A model generated the notes under the pieces. It ran no database searches. It was not told the origin of the DNA and was given only the letters and a program-made list of their open reading frames with translations. The translations under genes were made by a program, and so were the position numbers. Below are positions 1 through 8,712 of a stretch of 64,000 nucleotides of DNA, piece after piece; within the stretch, counting starts at the first letter, position 1, and each line of letters begins with the position of its first letter. Origin of the DNA: Erythrobacter cryptus DSM 12079 (GTDB taxonomy: Bacteria > Pseudomonadota > Alphaproteobacteria > Sphingomonadales > Sphingomonadaceae); assembly GCF_000422985.1 (NCBI RefSeq), contig NZ_AUHC01000005.1, forward strand, positions 204,323-268,322, read 5' to 3'.

Positions 1-3000
1 AATCTGCAGGGTGGTGAACAGGCAGCGCGCGATGGTGCCGAGGTTGAGCACATAGCTTCCCGCCGCCTCGAGCGTGAGATCGGGCGGCACCTTGTGCATT
101 TGCGGCGCCTGCACGGTGAGGAACTGGGCGTGGCTGCCGGTCTCGGTCTCATAGCCCTGGATGGCAAAATCGGCATACATCGGATCATTGCCGACCATCG
201 GGGAGAGCAGATCATTGGTGCCCGAATAGACGGTGACGAGATCGCCCACCTTGATCCGCCCCTCGGCCCGGGCCTCGCTGCCGAGCGCGGCGACCAGCGC
301 GATCCCGCCCGATCCGGTGATCTGCACGTCCTCCTCATGCGCATCGAAGGGCGAGACCGGGATGCCGGTGAGCGCCCAGATGTCGTTGAAGTTGACCTCG
401 CTCGTCAGCATGTAGAGCAGCGCCTCGTTCGGCCCCGGCTCGGGCACGGGGACGATCAACTCCTGCTCGTGGCTTGCCGGGGGGCCAAAGCGCGGCTGGC
501 CGGTATCGGGATCGCGGGCGATGCCGAAGGCATATTGCCACGGCGGGATCGGCGTGACGCCGGGATAGAAGGGCGCGCCCACCGGCAGCAGCTGGCCCGC
601 AGCCTCGAGCGCGCGGGCGCGTGCGGCGTGCGCGGCATAGTCCCACACCCCGTCGCGCCGCACGGGGAGCGGCGGGGCGACCTTGTCGAGAAATTGGCGG
701 ATGCCGGTCTTGCCGCCTTCAGGATCGACGATCGCCTCGGCAAACAGCGCCGCCTCGCGCGCAAGGCCCACAGAAAGGCCCTGCTCGAGCCCCACCCGCA
801 CCGCCTCGAGCGCGCGCCCCCCGGCCTGTGCCCGGCCGGCCCATTCGAGTTGCCGCATGATGCGCTGGAGAAAGGCGTCCCCCAGCACCGCATCGAGGCT
901 GACTGCGGCGGCGCCCTCCCAACGGGCGAGCGCTTCGCGGCGCGCGGCAAAGGCGCGGCCCAAGGGGCTGTGCGCGCCCTCGGCAAGAAAGGCGCGCACC
1001 GCCGCGTGCGCCTGCGACAGGGCATCGCGCGCGCCTTCGACCAGTTCATCGACCAGGCCGATCGCGGCGGCCTTCTCGGCGGTGATGCTGCGCCCGCCGA
1101 GGATGAGATCGAGCGCATCGCGCAAGCCTTCATCCCCGCGCCGGTCGGCGAGCAGGCGCGGCAGGCGCTGGGTGCCGCCATAGCCGGGGAGCAGGCGCAG
1201 GCGGATTTCGGGCTGGCCGAAACGCGCCGTCGGCTCGGCGACGCGATAGTGGCAGGCCAGCGCAAACTCCATGCCGCCCCCCAGCGCCACCCCCTGCACC
1301 GCAGCGATGCAGGGCTTGCCCATCTGCTCGATGGTGCGGAAAGCAAGGTGCGCGTTGTTGGGCAGCACCATGGCTTCCTCGAGCGTGTGGATCTCCTCGA
1401 GCATCTGGCGGATATCGGCCCCGGCGACGAAGGAGCTGGTGCCCTCGCCGGTGAACACCACCGCCACCACGCTGTCATCACGCGCGAGATTGGCGGTGAC
1501 CAGCACCAGCTCGTCGATCGCGCGTTCGTTCAGGGCGTTGACCGGCGGGTTGGTCACCGTCACCGTCGCCACCCGCTTGCCCGGTGCCACGCGGTTGTAT
1601 TGCACCAGGAAATAGCGGTGGCGATCAAACAGCGCCTGCTCGTCGCTCAGGCGCTGGCGGCGCTGCCATTCGCCGATCACCCGGCGCAGTTGCGCGAGCG
1701 CCTCGGGGTTTTTAAGGGTGGTGACATCGCCCACGTCCTCGCCCACCACCAGCGCGCGCACCATCCGGCGCATGTATTTGCCGCTGCGGGTTTCGGGGAA
1801 GGCCGAAACCTCGAGAAAATCGGCCGGCACCGCCACCGCACCCTTCTCGCTGCGCACCAGTTCGGCAAGGCGGCGCTTGTCCTCGCGCGTCAGGCGCCGC
1901 CCGGCTGCCGGCACCACGAAGGCGAGCGGGGTCAGCCCCTTCTCGCGGTGGGGGGCGCCCACCACCAGCACATTGCCCACCGGGCTGTCGGGATGGAGCG
2001 CCTTGTCGCGCAGCACCGCGCCCTCGATCTCCTCGGTGCCCATGCGGTGGCCCGAGACATTGATCACATCATCGCTGCGCCCGTGGAAGGAGAAGGAGCC
2101 ATCGGCATGGGCAATGGCAAAATCGCCCTGGGTATAGGCCCAGGCGCCCTTCCAGCGCCGCCAATAGCCCTCCTCCCAGCGCCGCGCATCGCCGCGCCAG
2201 GCAGGATCGAGGGCGCCGTCCTTGACCTTGAAACCGGCAATATCGCCCCAGATGGTGCGGGCAAGATAGGGATAGGGCGCGGTGATAACGACCTCGCCCT
2301 TCTCGCCCAGCTCGGCCCGGCGCCAGGCCGCCCCGTCCGCGCCTTCGCGGGCAAAGGGCACCGCCCCGCCGGTGCCGGCCTCGTCCTCCACCCACACCTC
2401 ACCCATGATCCAGGGCAGCGGGTAGGCATGGGCATCGGCGCGCAGCGGAAAATCGGCATTGCCGAACATGTGCGTCCAGGCGATCCCGCCGTGCTCGGTG
2501 GCCCAGTAGGAATTGATGTAGCGCGGGCAGACATGCGCCATCCCGAAGGCCTGAACGCTGGGGCTGACCGGCTCGGCGCAGAAGGTCGCAACCCGCAAGG
2601 AGCTGGTGTCATAGCGGGCAAGCTCGGCAAGATTGGCCGGATCGGCCATCACCGATTTCAGGAACGTGACCCCGGCCTTGAAGATCGTCACCCGGTGCCG
2701 CTCGATCATCGAGGCAAAGCGGCCTGCGTGGGGGAACACTGGCGAGCCTTCGGAAACGAGGCTCGTCACCCGGGTCATCAGCGGGGCCGAGATCAGATAG
2801 CTCTGCCCGGTGATCCAGCCCGGATCGGCCACCACGAACAGCGTGTCGCCGGGGCGGGCATCGAAGCTTGCCCGCATGGTCTCGGCCACCCCCGCGGCAT
2901 AGGCATGGCCATGGACGATGCCCTTGGGCTTGCCGGTCGAACCCGAGGTGTAGATGAAGAACATCGGGTAATCGGCCTCAACCGGAAGCGGCCGCGAGGA

Positions 3001-4188
3001 GGCCCAGATCGCGCGCACGAAATCGGCATCATCAAGCGCCATCAGCGCGGCTTCCGATTCCACCGCAAAGCCCGCGGTGCGCGCCTTTTGCAGCACCGTG
3101 GCGAGCGCCGCCTCGGTGAGTTCATGGCTCCAGCGGTCGCGCTCCTCGCGCCAGATCATGTCGGCCTGGTTGGTGTGGCGCACCACGATCACCGCCTCGA
3201 CCCGCGGCGGCAGGGTGACGAGGCTCGAGGCAATCGCGATCCGCACCCGCGCGGCATCGGCGCTGGTGATGCGCCCCTCGTTGCCGAGCCGGATGAGCGC
3301 CCGGCCGACCCCGCGCATCACGTCCGAGCGTTCAACCGTGATCTCGCCCGCCAGCGCGCTTGCCACCGTCTCGAGGATGAGCGCCCGGTCGGCCGCAGCG
3401 ATCCCCAGATCCAGCCCGGCGATGATCTCGAGCGCGGTCGCCACCGGCACGAAATTGTCGAGCGCAGGATCGGTATAGGCGTTCTTGAAATGGGCCAGCT
3501 GGGCGTTGCGATAGCTGCCATCCGAGGTGACGATCACCCGCGCGCCGGTATCGGCAATGCGATCCGAGAGCGTCTTGTCGGAAAAGCCGCCGAACACCGC
3601 GGTATAGACCACGCCCAGGCGCTTGGCCGCCTCGGTCCAGTAGATCTGCGGCACGATGCTGGGCATGTTGAGCGCGATGCGATCGCCCGGCTTCAACCCC
3701 AGCGCTTGCAGCGCGACCGCGCATTTGGCCACCTCGAGAAGCAAGCGCTTGCGGCTGATCGAAAAGCAATCGATCGGCGCGCCCTTGCCGCCGCCGGCGG
3801 ACATGTCCCAGCGATCACCCTCGAAGATCAGCGCGGTCTCATCCCCGTGCCCGGCAAGCACGTGGCGATCAAGCTCGCTGAAGGCGGCATTGGTGCGCCC
3901 ACCCACAAACCAGCGCCAATGCGGCGGATCGCTGGCATCAAAGGCGGTGTGCCATGGGGTGAAATCATCAGGCAGATCAGGGCTGACGGGCGCGGCGCTT
4001 GCCGCATCCCAGCCGTGCCAGCGCCCGTCCGCGCCCCGCGCCAGCCAGGCGCCCGCGCCCCCGCATTGGGGAACGAACCAGTGCAGGTTGCGCGCCGCGA
4101 TCGCGCCGTGGAAGGCGCCGGGATCGGCACGTGCGGCAGCGCGCATCTCCTCCCACGCGGCGCGGGTGGGGATCGGCGGGCCGGGCAT
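1..4188 (-). CDS. pcs: Propionyl-CoA synthase (trifunctional), 3' end outside window
   Basis: This fused enzyme converts 3-hydroxypropionate, via 3-hydroxypropionyl-CoA and acryloyl-CoA, to propionyl-CoA. I translated 1396 codons without a stop. An acyl-CoA synthetase part comes first, with the AMP-binding motif YTSGSTGKPKG near residue 413 and SGHRMGTEE near 715. An enoyl-CoA hydratase part follows (GADIRQ near 920, ALGGGMEFALA near 970, PGYGGTQRLP near 1000). From about residue 1240 a medium-chain reductase domain begins (EVNFNDIWALTGIPVSPFD) and is cut by the window edge. Known family members are about 1800-1870 residues, so roughly three quarters are present. The start is taken as the ATG at 4188. 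A GGGGGAG stretch lies further upstream, and an in-frame TTG near 4233 is an alternative. The same three-domain order is known from Chloroflexus and from Erythrobacter sp. NAP1. The gene is transcribed away from the c-di-GMP gene. Confidence 0.93.
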   Translation of the reverse strand, partial: MPGPPIPTRAAWEEMRAAARADPGAFHGAIAARNLHWFVPQCGGAGAWLARGADGRWHGWDAASAAPVSPDLPDDFTPWHTAFDASDPPHWRWFVGGRTNAAFSELDRHVLAGHGDETALIFEGDRWDMSAGGGKGAPIDCFSISRKRLLLEVAKCAVALQALGLKPGDRIALNMPSIVPQIYWTEAAKRLGVVYTAVFGGFSDKTLSDRIADTGARVIVTSDGSYRNAQLAHFKNAYTDPALDNFVPVATALEIIAGLDLGIAAADRALILETVASALAGEITVERSDVMRGVGRALIRLGNEGRITSADAARVRIAIASSLVTLPPRVEAVIVVRHTNQADMIWREERDRWSHELTEAALATVLQKARTAGFAVESEAALMALDDADFVRAIWASSRPLPVEADYPMFFIYTSGSTGKPKGIVHGHAYAAGVAETMRASFDARPGDTLFVVADPGWITGQSYLISAPLMTRVTSLVSEGSPVFPHAGRFASMIERHRVTIFKAGVTFLKSVMADPANLAELARYDTSSLRVATFCAEPVSPSVQAFGMAHVCPRYINSYWATEHGGIAWTHMFGNADFPLRADAHAYPLPWIMGEVWVEDEAGTGGAVPFAREGADGAAWRRAELGEKGEVVITAPYPYLARTIWGDIAGFKVKDGALDPAWRGDARRWEEGYWRRWKGAWAYTQGDFAIAHADGSFSFHGRSDDVINVSGHRMGTEEIEGAVLRDKALHPDSPVGNVLVVGAPHREKGLTPLAFVVPAAGRRLTREDKRRLAELVRSEKGAVAVPADFLEVSAFPETRSGKYMRRMVRALVVGEDVGDVTTLKNPEALAQLRRVIGEWQRRQRLSDEQALFDRHRYFLVQYNRVAPGKRVATVTVTNPPVNALNERAIDELVLVTANLARDDSVVAVVFTGEGTSSFVAGADIRQMLEEIHTLEEAMVLPNNAHLAFRTIEQMGKPCIAAVQGVALGGGMEFALACHYRVAEPTARFGQPEIRLRLLPGYGGTQRLPRLLADRRGDEGLRDALDLILGGRSITAEKAAAIGLVDELVEGARDALSQAHAAVRAFLAEGAHSPLGRAFAARREALARWEGAAAVSLDAVLGDAFLQRIMRQLEWAGRAQAGGRALEAVRVGLEQGLSVGLAREAALFAEAIVDPEGGKTGIRQFLDKVAPPLPVRRDGVWDYAAHAARARALEAAGQLLPVGAPFYPGVTPIPPWQYAFGIARDPDTGQPRFGPPASHEQELIVPVPEPGPNEALLYMLTSEVNFNDIWALTGIPVSPFDAHEEDVQITGSGGIALVAALGSEARAEGRIKVGDLVTVYSGTNDLLSPMVGNDPMYADFAIQGYETETGSHAQFLTVQAPQMHKVPPDLTLEAAGSYVLNLGTIARCLFTTLQI

Positions 4189-4525
4189 GGCCCGCGGCTC
4201 GGCAAGAAGAGCAGGATCAGGAATGGCTCGCTCCCCCAAAAAATCGCAACATGGCGGCGGCGCGCGATCCCTGACGCCGGGCAATCTTGCAGCATAATTT
4301 CACTTGGGCCAATCGCGCGGTAAGAAAATGCCGCAAGATCGGCGCCAGGTTGCAACGCCTGCAACCGTAAACGGTTCCGCCCCGCCCTCGCCCCTGTGCC
4401 GGCCCGCTCCTGCGTAACCCTTTCTCAATCGGCCGTGGCTTATCGGCGATGTTCTGCGGTGCGTTCGTGTGTGCGCCACGGGCGCTGTCCGCAGTCCGCG
4501 CGAAAGCGCAGACAAGGGACGAGGC
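4189..4525. promoter_or_regulatory. Divergent intergenic region between pcs and the GGDEF/EAL gene
   Basis: This 337-base gap has no convincing gene and must hold the promoters of both divergent genes. It contains an inverted repeat at 4348-4366, GGTTGCA-N5-TGCAACC (7-base perfect arms). A second one overlaps it at 4363-4376, AACCGT-AA-ACGGTT. Two nested palindromes in a divergent promoter region look like an operator for a dimeric regulator. I cannot name the regulator, and no -35/-10 pair is clear enough to call. Confidence 0.5.
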
Positions 4526-6721
4526 ATGGCATTGGGCTTTCTCAAAAACGGGCGCGAGGCGGGCCGATCGGCACGGGGGGATGCCGGTTCTGACGCCGGG
4601 GCGGCGCGCCCGGAACGGGTGGCCGTGCTCGGCGAGGTCGAGGAGCTGGGCGTCGGCCTGTTCTGGGCAACCGATGCCGAGGGCAATCTTTCCTTCCTCT
4701 CGCGCCGCGCGCTCGAGGAATTGGGCGAGGACGCTGCCAGCCTGATCGGCCGCCCGCTCACCCAGGTGTTCTTCGATGCCGAGAGCGAGGGCGGCACCCC
4801 GGCGCAGCGCAGCCTCGGCTTCAAGCTCAAGGCAAAGTCGAAGCTCGAGGATCAGGTGGTGGCCGTGCCCGATGGCCGCGGCGCGACGCGCTGGTGGCGC
4901 CTCAGCGGCCGCCCGCTGTTTGGCGAGGACGGCGCCTTTTGCGGCTATCGCGGCACCGCGCTCGATATCACCGCGCAGTTCGCCTACGAGATGCAGGTGG
5001 CGCGCGCCTCGCAGGTGGACGAGCTCACCGGCCTTGCCAACCGCCGCAAGCTGGGTCAGCGGCTCTCCGCCATGCTCGCCGCCTTCCGGGTGAGCCAGCG
5101 CTCCTGCGCGTTGATGATGCTCGATCTCGATCGCTTCAAGCAGGTCAACGACACCATGGGGCACCTTGCCGGCGACGAGCTGCTCAAGCAGGTGGCCCAG
5201 CGCCTCACCGCGATCGTCGGCGATCAGGGCGAGGTCGGGCGCCTTGGCGGTGATGAATTCCAGGTGCTGCTGCCCGACATGGATGATCGCGGCAGCTTGG
5301 GCGAGCTTGCCAACCGCATCGTGCAATCGCTCTCGCAGCCCTATCAGATCAACGGCCGCCGGGCGATCATCGGCACCTCGGTGGGGATCGCGATCGCGCC
5401 CTATGACGGGCTCGAGGCCGACGAGCTGACCCGCGCCGCCGACATGGCGCTCTACAGCGCCAAGGAAACCCGCGGCGGCACCTTCTGCTTCTTCACCAGC
5501 GAGCTGCGCGATGCCGCCACCCGCTCGGCGATGATCGGCGAGCGGCTGCGCGACGCGGTGGACAATGGCGAGCTGAAGCTCGTCTATCAGCCGCTGGTCG
5601 ATCCTGAAACCAACCTCGTCAAGGGCTTCGAGGCGCTGCTGCGCTGGCACGATGCGCAAGAGGGCGACATCAGCCCGGCCCAGTTCATCCCCGTGGCCGA
5701 GAACGACGATCTCATCTTGCGGATCGGCGAGGCGGCGCTGCGGCAGGCTTGCACCGATGCGCTGGCCTGGCCCGAGCATATCCAGGTGGCGGTCAATGTC
5801 TCGGCCAAGCAGTTCGTGCGCCCGGGCTATCGCAAGGCGGTGGCCGCGGCGCTCGCCGCCTCGGGCCTGCCGCCGGGGCGGCTCGAGCTCGAGATCACCG
5901 AGAGCGTGTTCGTCGGCGATCAAGAGACGGTCGATGCCATCTTCCGCGATCTCAAGAAGCTCGGCGTGCGCCTCGCGCTCGATGATTTCGGCACCGGCTA
6001 TTCCTCATTGGGCTATCTCAAGCACGGCCATTTCCACAAGATCAAGATCGACCAGAGCTTCGTGCGCGGCTGCACCGAGAACGGCGATACCAACCCGGCG
6101 ATCATCACCGCGATCGTGGCGCTGGCCAAGGCGCTGGGGATGGAGACCGTGGCCGAGGGGGTCGAGGCGATGGACGAGCTCGAGCTGGTGCGCCAGCGCG
6201 GGGCCGATCTGGTGCAAGGCTATATCTATTCCAGGCCCATGACCCAGGACGAGGTGCTGGCCTGCTTTGCCGAGGGCGCCGGCCTGTTCCGCCCCAGCGG
6301 CCCGCCGCGCCACCGTTCGGAACGCATCTCGATCTTCAGGAAGATCGGGCTGATCCACGAGGATCACTATTACGAGGTGATCCTGCGCAACCTGTCCAAG
6401 ACCGGGGCGCGCATCACCGGCCTTGCCGGGGTGCCGGTGGGCACCGATGTGGTGCTCGATCTGGGTCATGGCCAGCTGGTGGTGAGCAAGGTGGTCAACG
6501 CCACCGAGGCAAGCCAGGGGCTGAAGTTCGAGACCCCGCTCATCAGCGATGGCAGCGGCGGGTTCATGACCCGGCACCGCATTTCGCCCTATGCCCTGGC
6601 CGAGGCCGGGATCCCGCTGGCGGCGCTGGGGCACGGCGCCTTTCCGCTGGCCAAGTGGCGCGAGGCGCACAAGTCGCCGCCGCGCTTCATCCAGCTTGAT
6701 CTGAGCGCGCCGGGCGCCTGA
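4526..6721 (+). CDS. PAS-GGDEF-EAL-PilZ protein (c-di-GMP turnover and sensing)
   Basis: A 731-residue cytoplasmic protein with no signal peptide or membrane segment. A PAS-like region covers about residues 35-150. The diguanylate cyclase domain follows (DELTGLANRR, then intact RLGGDEF near residue 240), then an EAL phosphodiesterase domain (FEALLRW near 370, ELEITES, DDFGTGYSSL, ETVAEGVE). The C-terminal 130 residues look like PilZ, with an Arg-rich RHRSER element and NLSKTGARI matching the (D/N)xSxxG motif. Both catalytic signatures look intact, so the protein could make or degrade c-di-GMP and bind it. The ATG at 4526 is preferred because GGGACGAGG precedes it. An upstream in-frame GTG at 4469 has no such support. 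Confidence 0.93.
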   Translation: MALGFLKNGREAGRSARGDAGSDAGAARPERVAVLGEVEELGVGLFWATDAEGNLSFLSRRALEELGEDAASLIGRPLTQVFFDAESEGGTPAQRSLGFKLKAKSKLEDQVVAVPDGRGATRWWRLSGRPLFGEDGAFCGYRGTALDITAQFAYEMQVARASQVDELTGLANRRKLGQRLSAMLAAFRVSQRSCALMMLDLDRFKQVNDTMGHLAGDELLKQVAQRLTAIVGDQGEVGRLGGDEFQVLLPDMDDRGSLGELANRIVQSLSQPYQINGRRAIIGTSVGIAIAPYDGLEADELTRAADMALYSAKETRGGTFCFFTSELRDAATRSAMIGERLRDAVDNGELKLVYQPLVDPETNLVKGFEALLRWHDAQEGDISPAQFIPVAENDDLILRIGEAALRQACTDALAWPEHIQVAVNVSAKQFVRPGYRKAVAAALAASGLPPGRLELEITESVFVGDQETVDAIFRDLKKLGVRLALDDFGTGYSSLGYLKHGHFHKIKIDQSFVRGCTENGDTNPAIITAIVALAKALGMETVAEGVEAMDELELVRQRGADLVQGYIYSRPMTQDEVLACFAEGAGLFRPSGPPRHRSERISIFRKIGLIHEDHYYEVILRNLSKTGARITGLAGVPVGTDVVLDLGHGQLVVSKVVNATEASQGLKFETPLISDGSGGFMTRHRISPYALAEAGIPLAALGHGAFPLAKWREAHKSPPRFIQLDLSAPGA

Positions 6722-6741
6722 GGCGCTTGCGGTGGCAGCAA

Positions 6742-6757
6742 TGTTTCACGTGGAACA
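6742..6757 (+). other. parS centromere-like site 1
   Basis: The sequence TGTTTCACGTGGAACA differs by one base from the widely conserved bacterial parS consensus TGTTTCACGTGAAACA, the binding site of ParB. It lies in the 120-base gap between the convergent GGDEF/EAL gene and queF. The identical 16-mer occurs again at 57478-57493. parS sites normally cluster near the replication origin. Confidence 0.85.
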
Positions 6758-6841
6758 TTTGCCGAACGCGAAAGCGCGCGCAAAGCAGCGCGAAAGCAGC
6801 GCCAGAGCACCGGCCAAGAAAGAGCCGGGCGCGGCCCCGGC

Positions 6842-7303
6842 CTAGCCGCGGCCGCGATAGCCCGGCACCCCCTGATCGGGGAGCCACAGGCCTTGGGGCG
6901 GCGGGCCCGATTGCCAGAACACGTCGATCGGAATGCCTCCGCGCGGATACCAGTATCCGCCGATGCGCAGCCATTGTGGGCGCATCTCCTCGAACAGGCG
7001 CACCCCGATCCCCACGGTGACATCCTCGTGAAAGCCGCTGTGGTTGCGGAAGGAGCCGAGAAAGAGCTTGAGGCTCTTGCTCTCGACGATGGTCTCGCCC
7101 GGCACATAGTCGATCACCAGATGGGCAAAATCGGGCTGGCCGGTGACCGGGCAGAGCGAGGTAAACTCGGGCGAGACGAAGCGCACCAGGTAAACAAGGC
7201 CGGGGCGCGGGTTGGGGACATAGTCGAGCACCGCCTCGGCGGGCGATGCGGGAAGCGGCGTTGCCTGGCCAAGAAAGCGCGGGGCGGGGGGTGTGGTATC
7301 CAT
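6842..7303 (-). CDS. queF: NADPH-dependent 7-cyano-7-deazaguanine reductase
   Basis: QueF reduces preQ0 to preQ1 in queuosine biosynthesis, in the cytoplasm. The 153-residue product matches the short, single-domain QueF type. It carries the Cys-containing segment [13 protein letters not shown] (Cys near residue 51, the thioimide-forming nucleophile in this family) and the signature [15 protein letters not shown] near residues 74-88, followed by HED. The ATG at 7303 gives a start of MDTTPPAP. The open frame continues far upstream but only as an antisense shadow of the next gene. No other queuosine gene is in the window, and no preQ1 riboswitch is apparent upstream. Confidence 0.95.
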   Translation of the reverse strand: MDTTPPAPRFLGQATPLPASPAEAVLDYVPNPRPGLVYLVRFVSPEFTSLCPVTGQPDFAHLVIDYVPGETIVESKSLKLFLGSFRNHSGFHEDVTVGIGVRLFEEMRPQWLRIGGYWYPRGGIPIDVFWQSGPPPQGLWLPDQGVPGYRGRG

Positions 7304-7448
7304 GCCGCGCTGTTGCCGCGAACACCGGCGAAGCGCAAGCGCCGTGCTGGACTTGGAAAGGCGTAGGCGCCTATGGGTCAGGCCCGGTTCAGAGCGAACC
7401 GCCATCCTCCCCCAACCCATCAAAGCCGTGCCGCCCGAGCCCGCCGCC

Positions 7449-8660
7449 ATGACCAGCCGCCTGCCCGCCCCGCCCCGATCCTGCGCCGCGCCCCGATCCT
7501 GCGCCGCGCCCCGATCCTGCGCCGCGCCCCGATCCTGCGCCGCGCCAATGCCCCGCTCCGGGCGCGCAAGACGGACGCTGGGGGTGATACTGGCAGCGGG
7601 CGCGTTGAGCGCTGCGGCCCCGCCCACGGGCTTCCGCCTGCCCTTGCCCAGCCCCAGCCCCAGCCAAAACCCCAGCCCTGCACCTGCCGGGCCGGCGGAC
7701 GAGCGGGCCGGCATCGCCATCCCGCCGCGGGTGATCGCCGCGCCCAGCCCGGCGCCCACGGCTTTGCCCACACCTGCGCCGGCCCCCGCTCCCGCGGCCC
7801 GCACCGCCCCTTCGCCGACTGCCCCTGCCGCTGCGCCTGCCCCGACGCGCGCGGCAATACCCGCTGCCACTGCCACCCGCCCCGCCGCGCCCGCCAGCGA
7901 GGCTGTGCCCGGCGAGAGGCCCACCGCTTCCAATCCCGCCGACGCCGCCACCATCCCGCCCGCCCGCGAGCCGGCGCCCGACCCTGCCCCGGCGCCCGGC
8001 CCGGCGCTGGCCCCGCCGTCGCTGCCCGCATGGGCGCCGTGGGCCGCGGGTGGGGCCGGGGCGCTTGGCCTCAGCGGGCTGGCCGGGTGGCTGTGGCGGC
8101 GCCGCCGCGCGCGCGTGCTGCGCCTGCCCGCCCCCGCCGCGCCTCGCCCCGCCGCCGCGCGCGCCGCGGCCGAAGCGCCGCGGATCGAGACCCGGCTCGA
8201 AGTCACCGGCGCCACGCGCTCGCTGATGATGTTCACGCTCGATTATCGCCTCACCCTTGCCAACCGCAGCCCGGTGGCGGCGCGCGAGCTTGCCCTCGCG
8301 CTCCAGCTCGCCTGCGCCCGCGCCGGTGCGCCGAGCGGCGCCTCGCCCGGCGCGGCGCAGCAGCTGGCGCGGATCGCGCGGCTCGGCCCGCATCAGGCGC
8401 GCAGCCTCACCGGCTCGCTCCAGCTTCCGCTCGCGGCGATCGCGCCGATCACCCAGGGCCGCCACCCGCTGTTCATCCCGCTCGTCCACCTCACGCTCGA
8501 AGGGATCGGCCTTCCCGCCACCAGCCGCAGCTTCGTGATCGGCACCCCCAGCGCCAGCGGCAGCGGGCGGCTCCACCCGATCGCGCTCGACCAGCCTCCC
8601 GGGTCGATCCCCGGCCTTGCCGCAAAGGCGCTGGCGATCCCGCCCGCCGCGGCGGCCTGA
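7449..8660 (+). CDS. Pro/Ala-rich single-pass membrane protein of unknown function
   Basis: I do not recognise a characterised family. From the ATG at 7449 the product is 403 residues: four copies of a six-residue RSCAAP repeat, a hydrophobic stretch that could be a signal segment ([15 protein letters not shown]), and about 150 residues dominated by Pro and Ala. A transmembrane segment ([19 protein letters not shown]) then runs into an Arg-rich stop-transfer. The C-terminal 150 residues are folded-looking and include an [21 protein letters not shown] beta-like stretch split by short loops. The alternative ATG at 7548 lies directly after the repeat and before the hydrophobic stretch, so the repeat may be leader rather than coding. 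Neither start has a clear ribosome-binding site. Confidence 0.7.
   Translation: MTSRLPAPPRSCAAPRSCAAPRSCAAPRSCAAPMPRSGRARRTLGVILAAGALSAAAPPTGFRLPLPSPSPSQNPSPAPAGPADERAGIAIPPRVIAAPSPAPTALPTPAPAPAPAARTAPSPTAPAAAPAPTRAAIPAATATRPAAPASEAVPGERPTASNPADAATIPPAREPAPDPAPAPGPALAPPSLPAWAPWAAGGAGALGLSGLAGWLWRRRRARVLRLPAPAAPRPAAARAAAEAPRIETRLEVTGATRSLMMFTLDYRLTLANRSPVAARELALALQLACARAGAPSGASPGAAQQLARIARLGPHQARSLTGSLQLPLAAIAPITQGRHPLFIPLVHLTLEGIGLPATSRSFVIGTPSASGSGRLHPIALDQPPGSIPGLAAKALAIPPAAAA
7475..7546 (+). repeat. Perfect 4 x 18-bp tandem repeat
   Basis: The unit CCGATCCTGCGCCGCGCC occurs four times in a row with no mismatch. In the frame of the surrounding gene it encodes RSCAAP-type hexapeptides. Because 18 is a multiple of three, changes in copy number would keep the frame. 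It ends two bases before the alternative ATG at 7548. Confidence 0.95.
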
Positions 8661-8712
8661 CGCGCGCACACCAGCGCTTTCGCGCGTGGCCCGGGCGCGC
8701 TAGGGGTGGGGC

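Noticed and set aside
94..4323. Open frame of 1409 codons on the plus strand opposite pcs
   Set aside because: It is an antisense shadow. The minus strand encodes three well-conserved enzyme domains, and the plus frame is rich in His, Arg, Gly and Ala as expected from complementary GC-rich codons. It has no recognisable domain.
7365..7374. TAGGCGCCTA palindrome near queF
   Set aside because: A 10-base palindrome is expected by chance in a window this size, and no promoter element is nearby.
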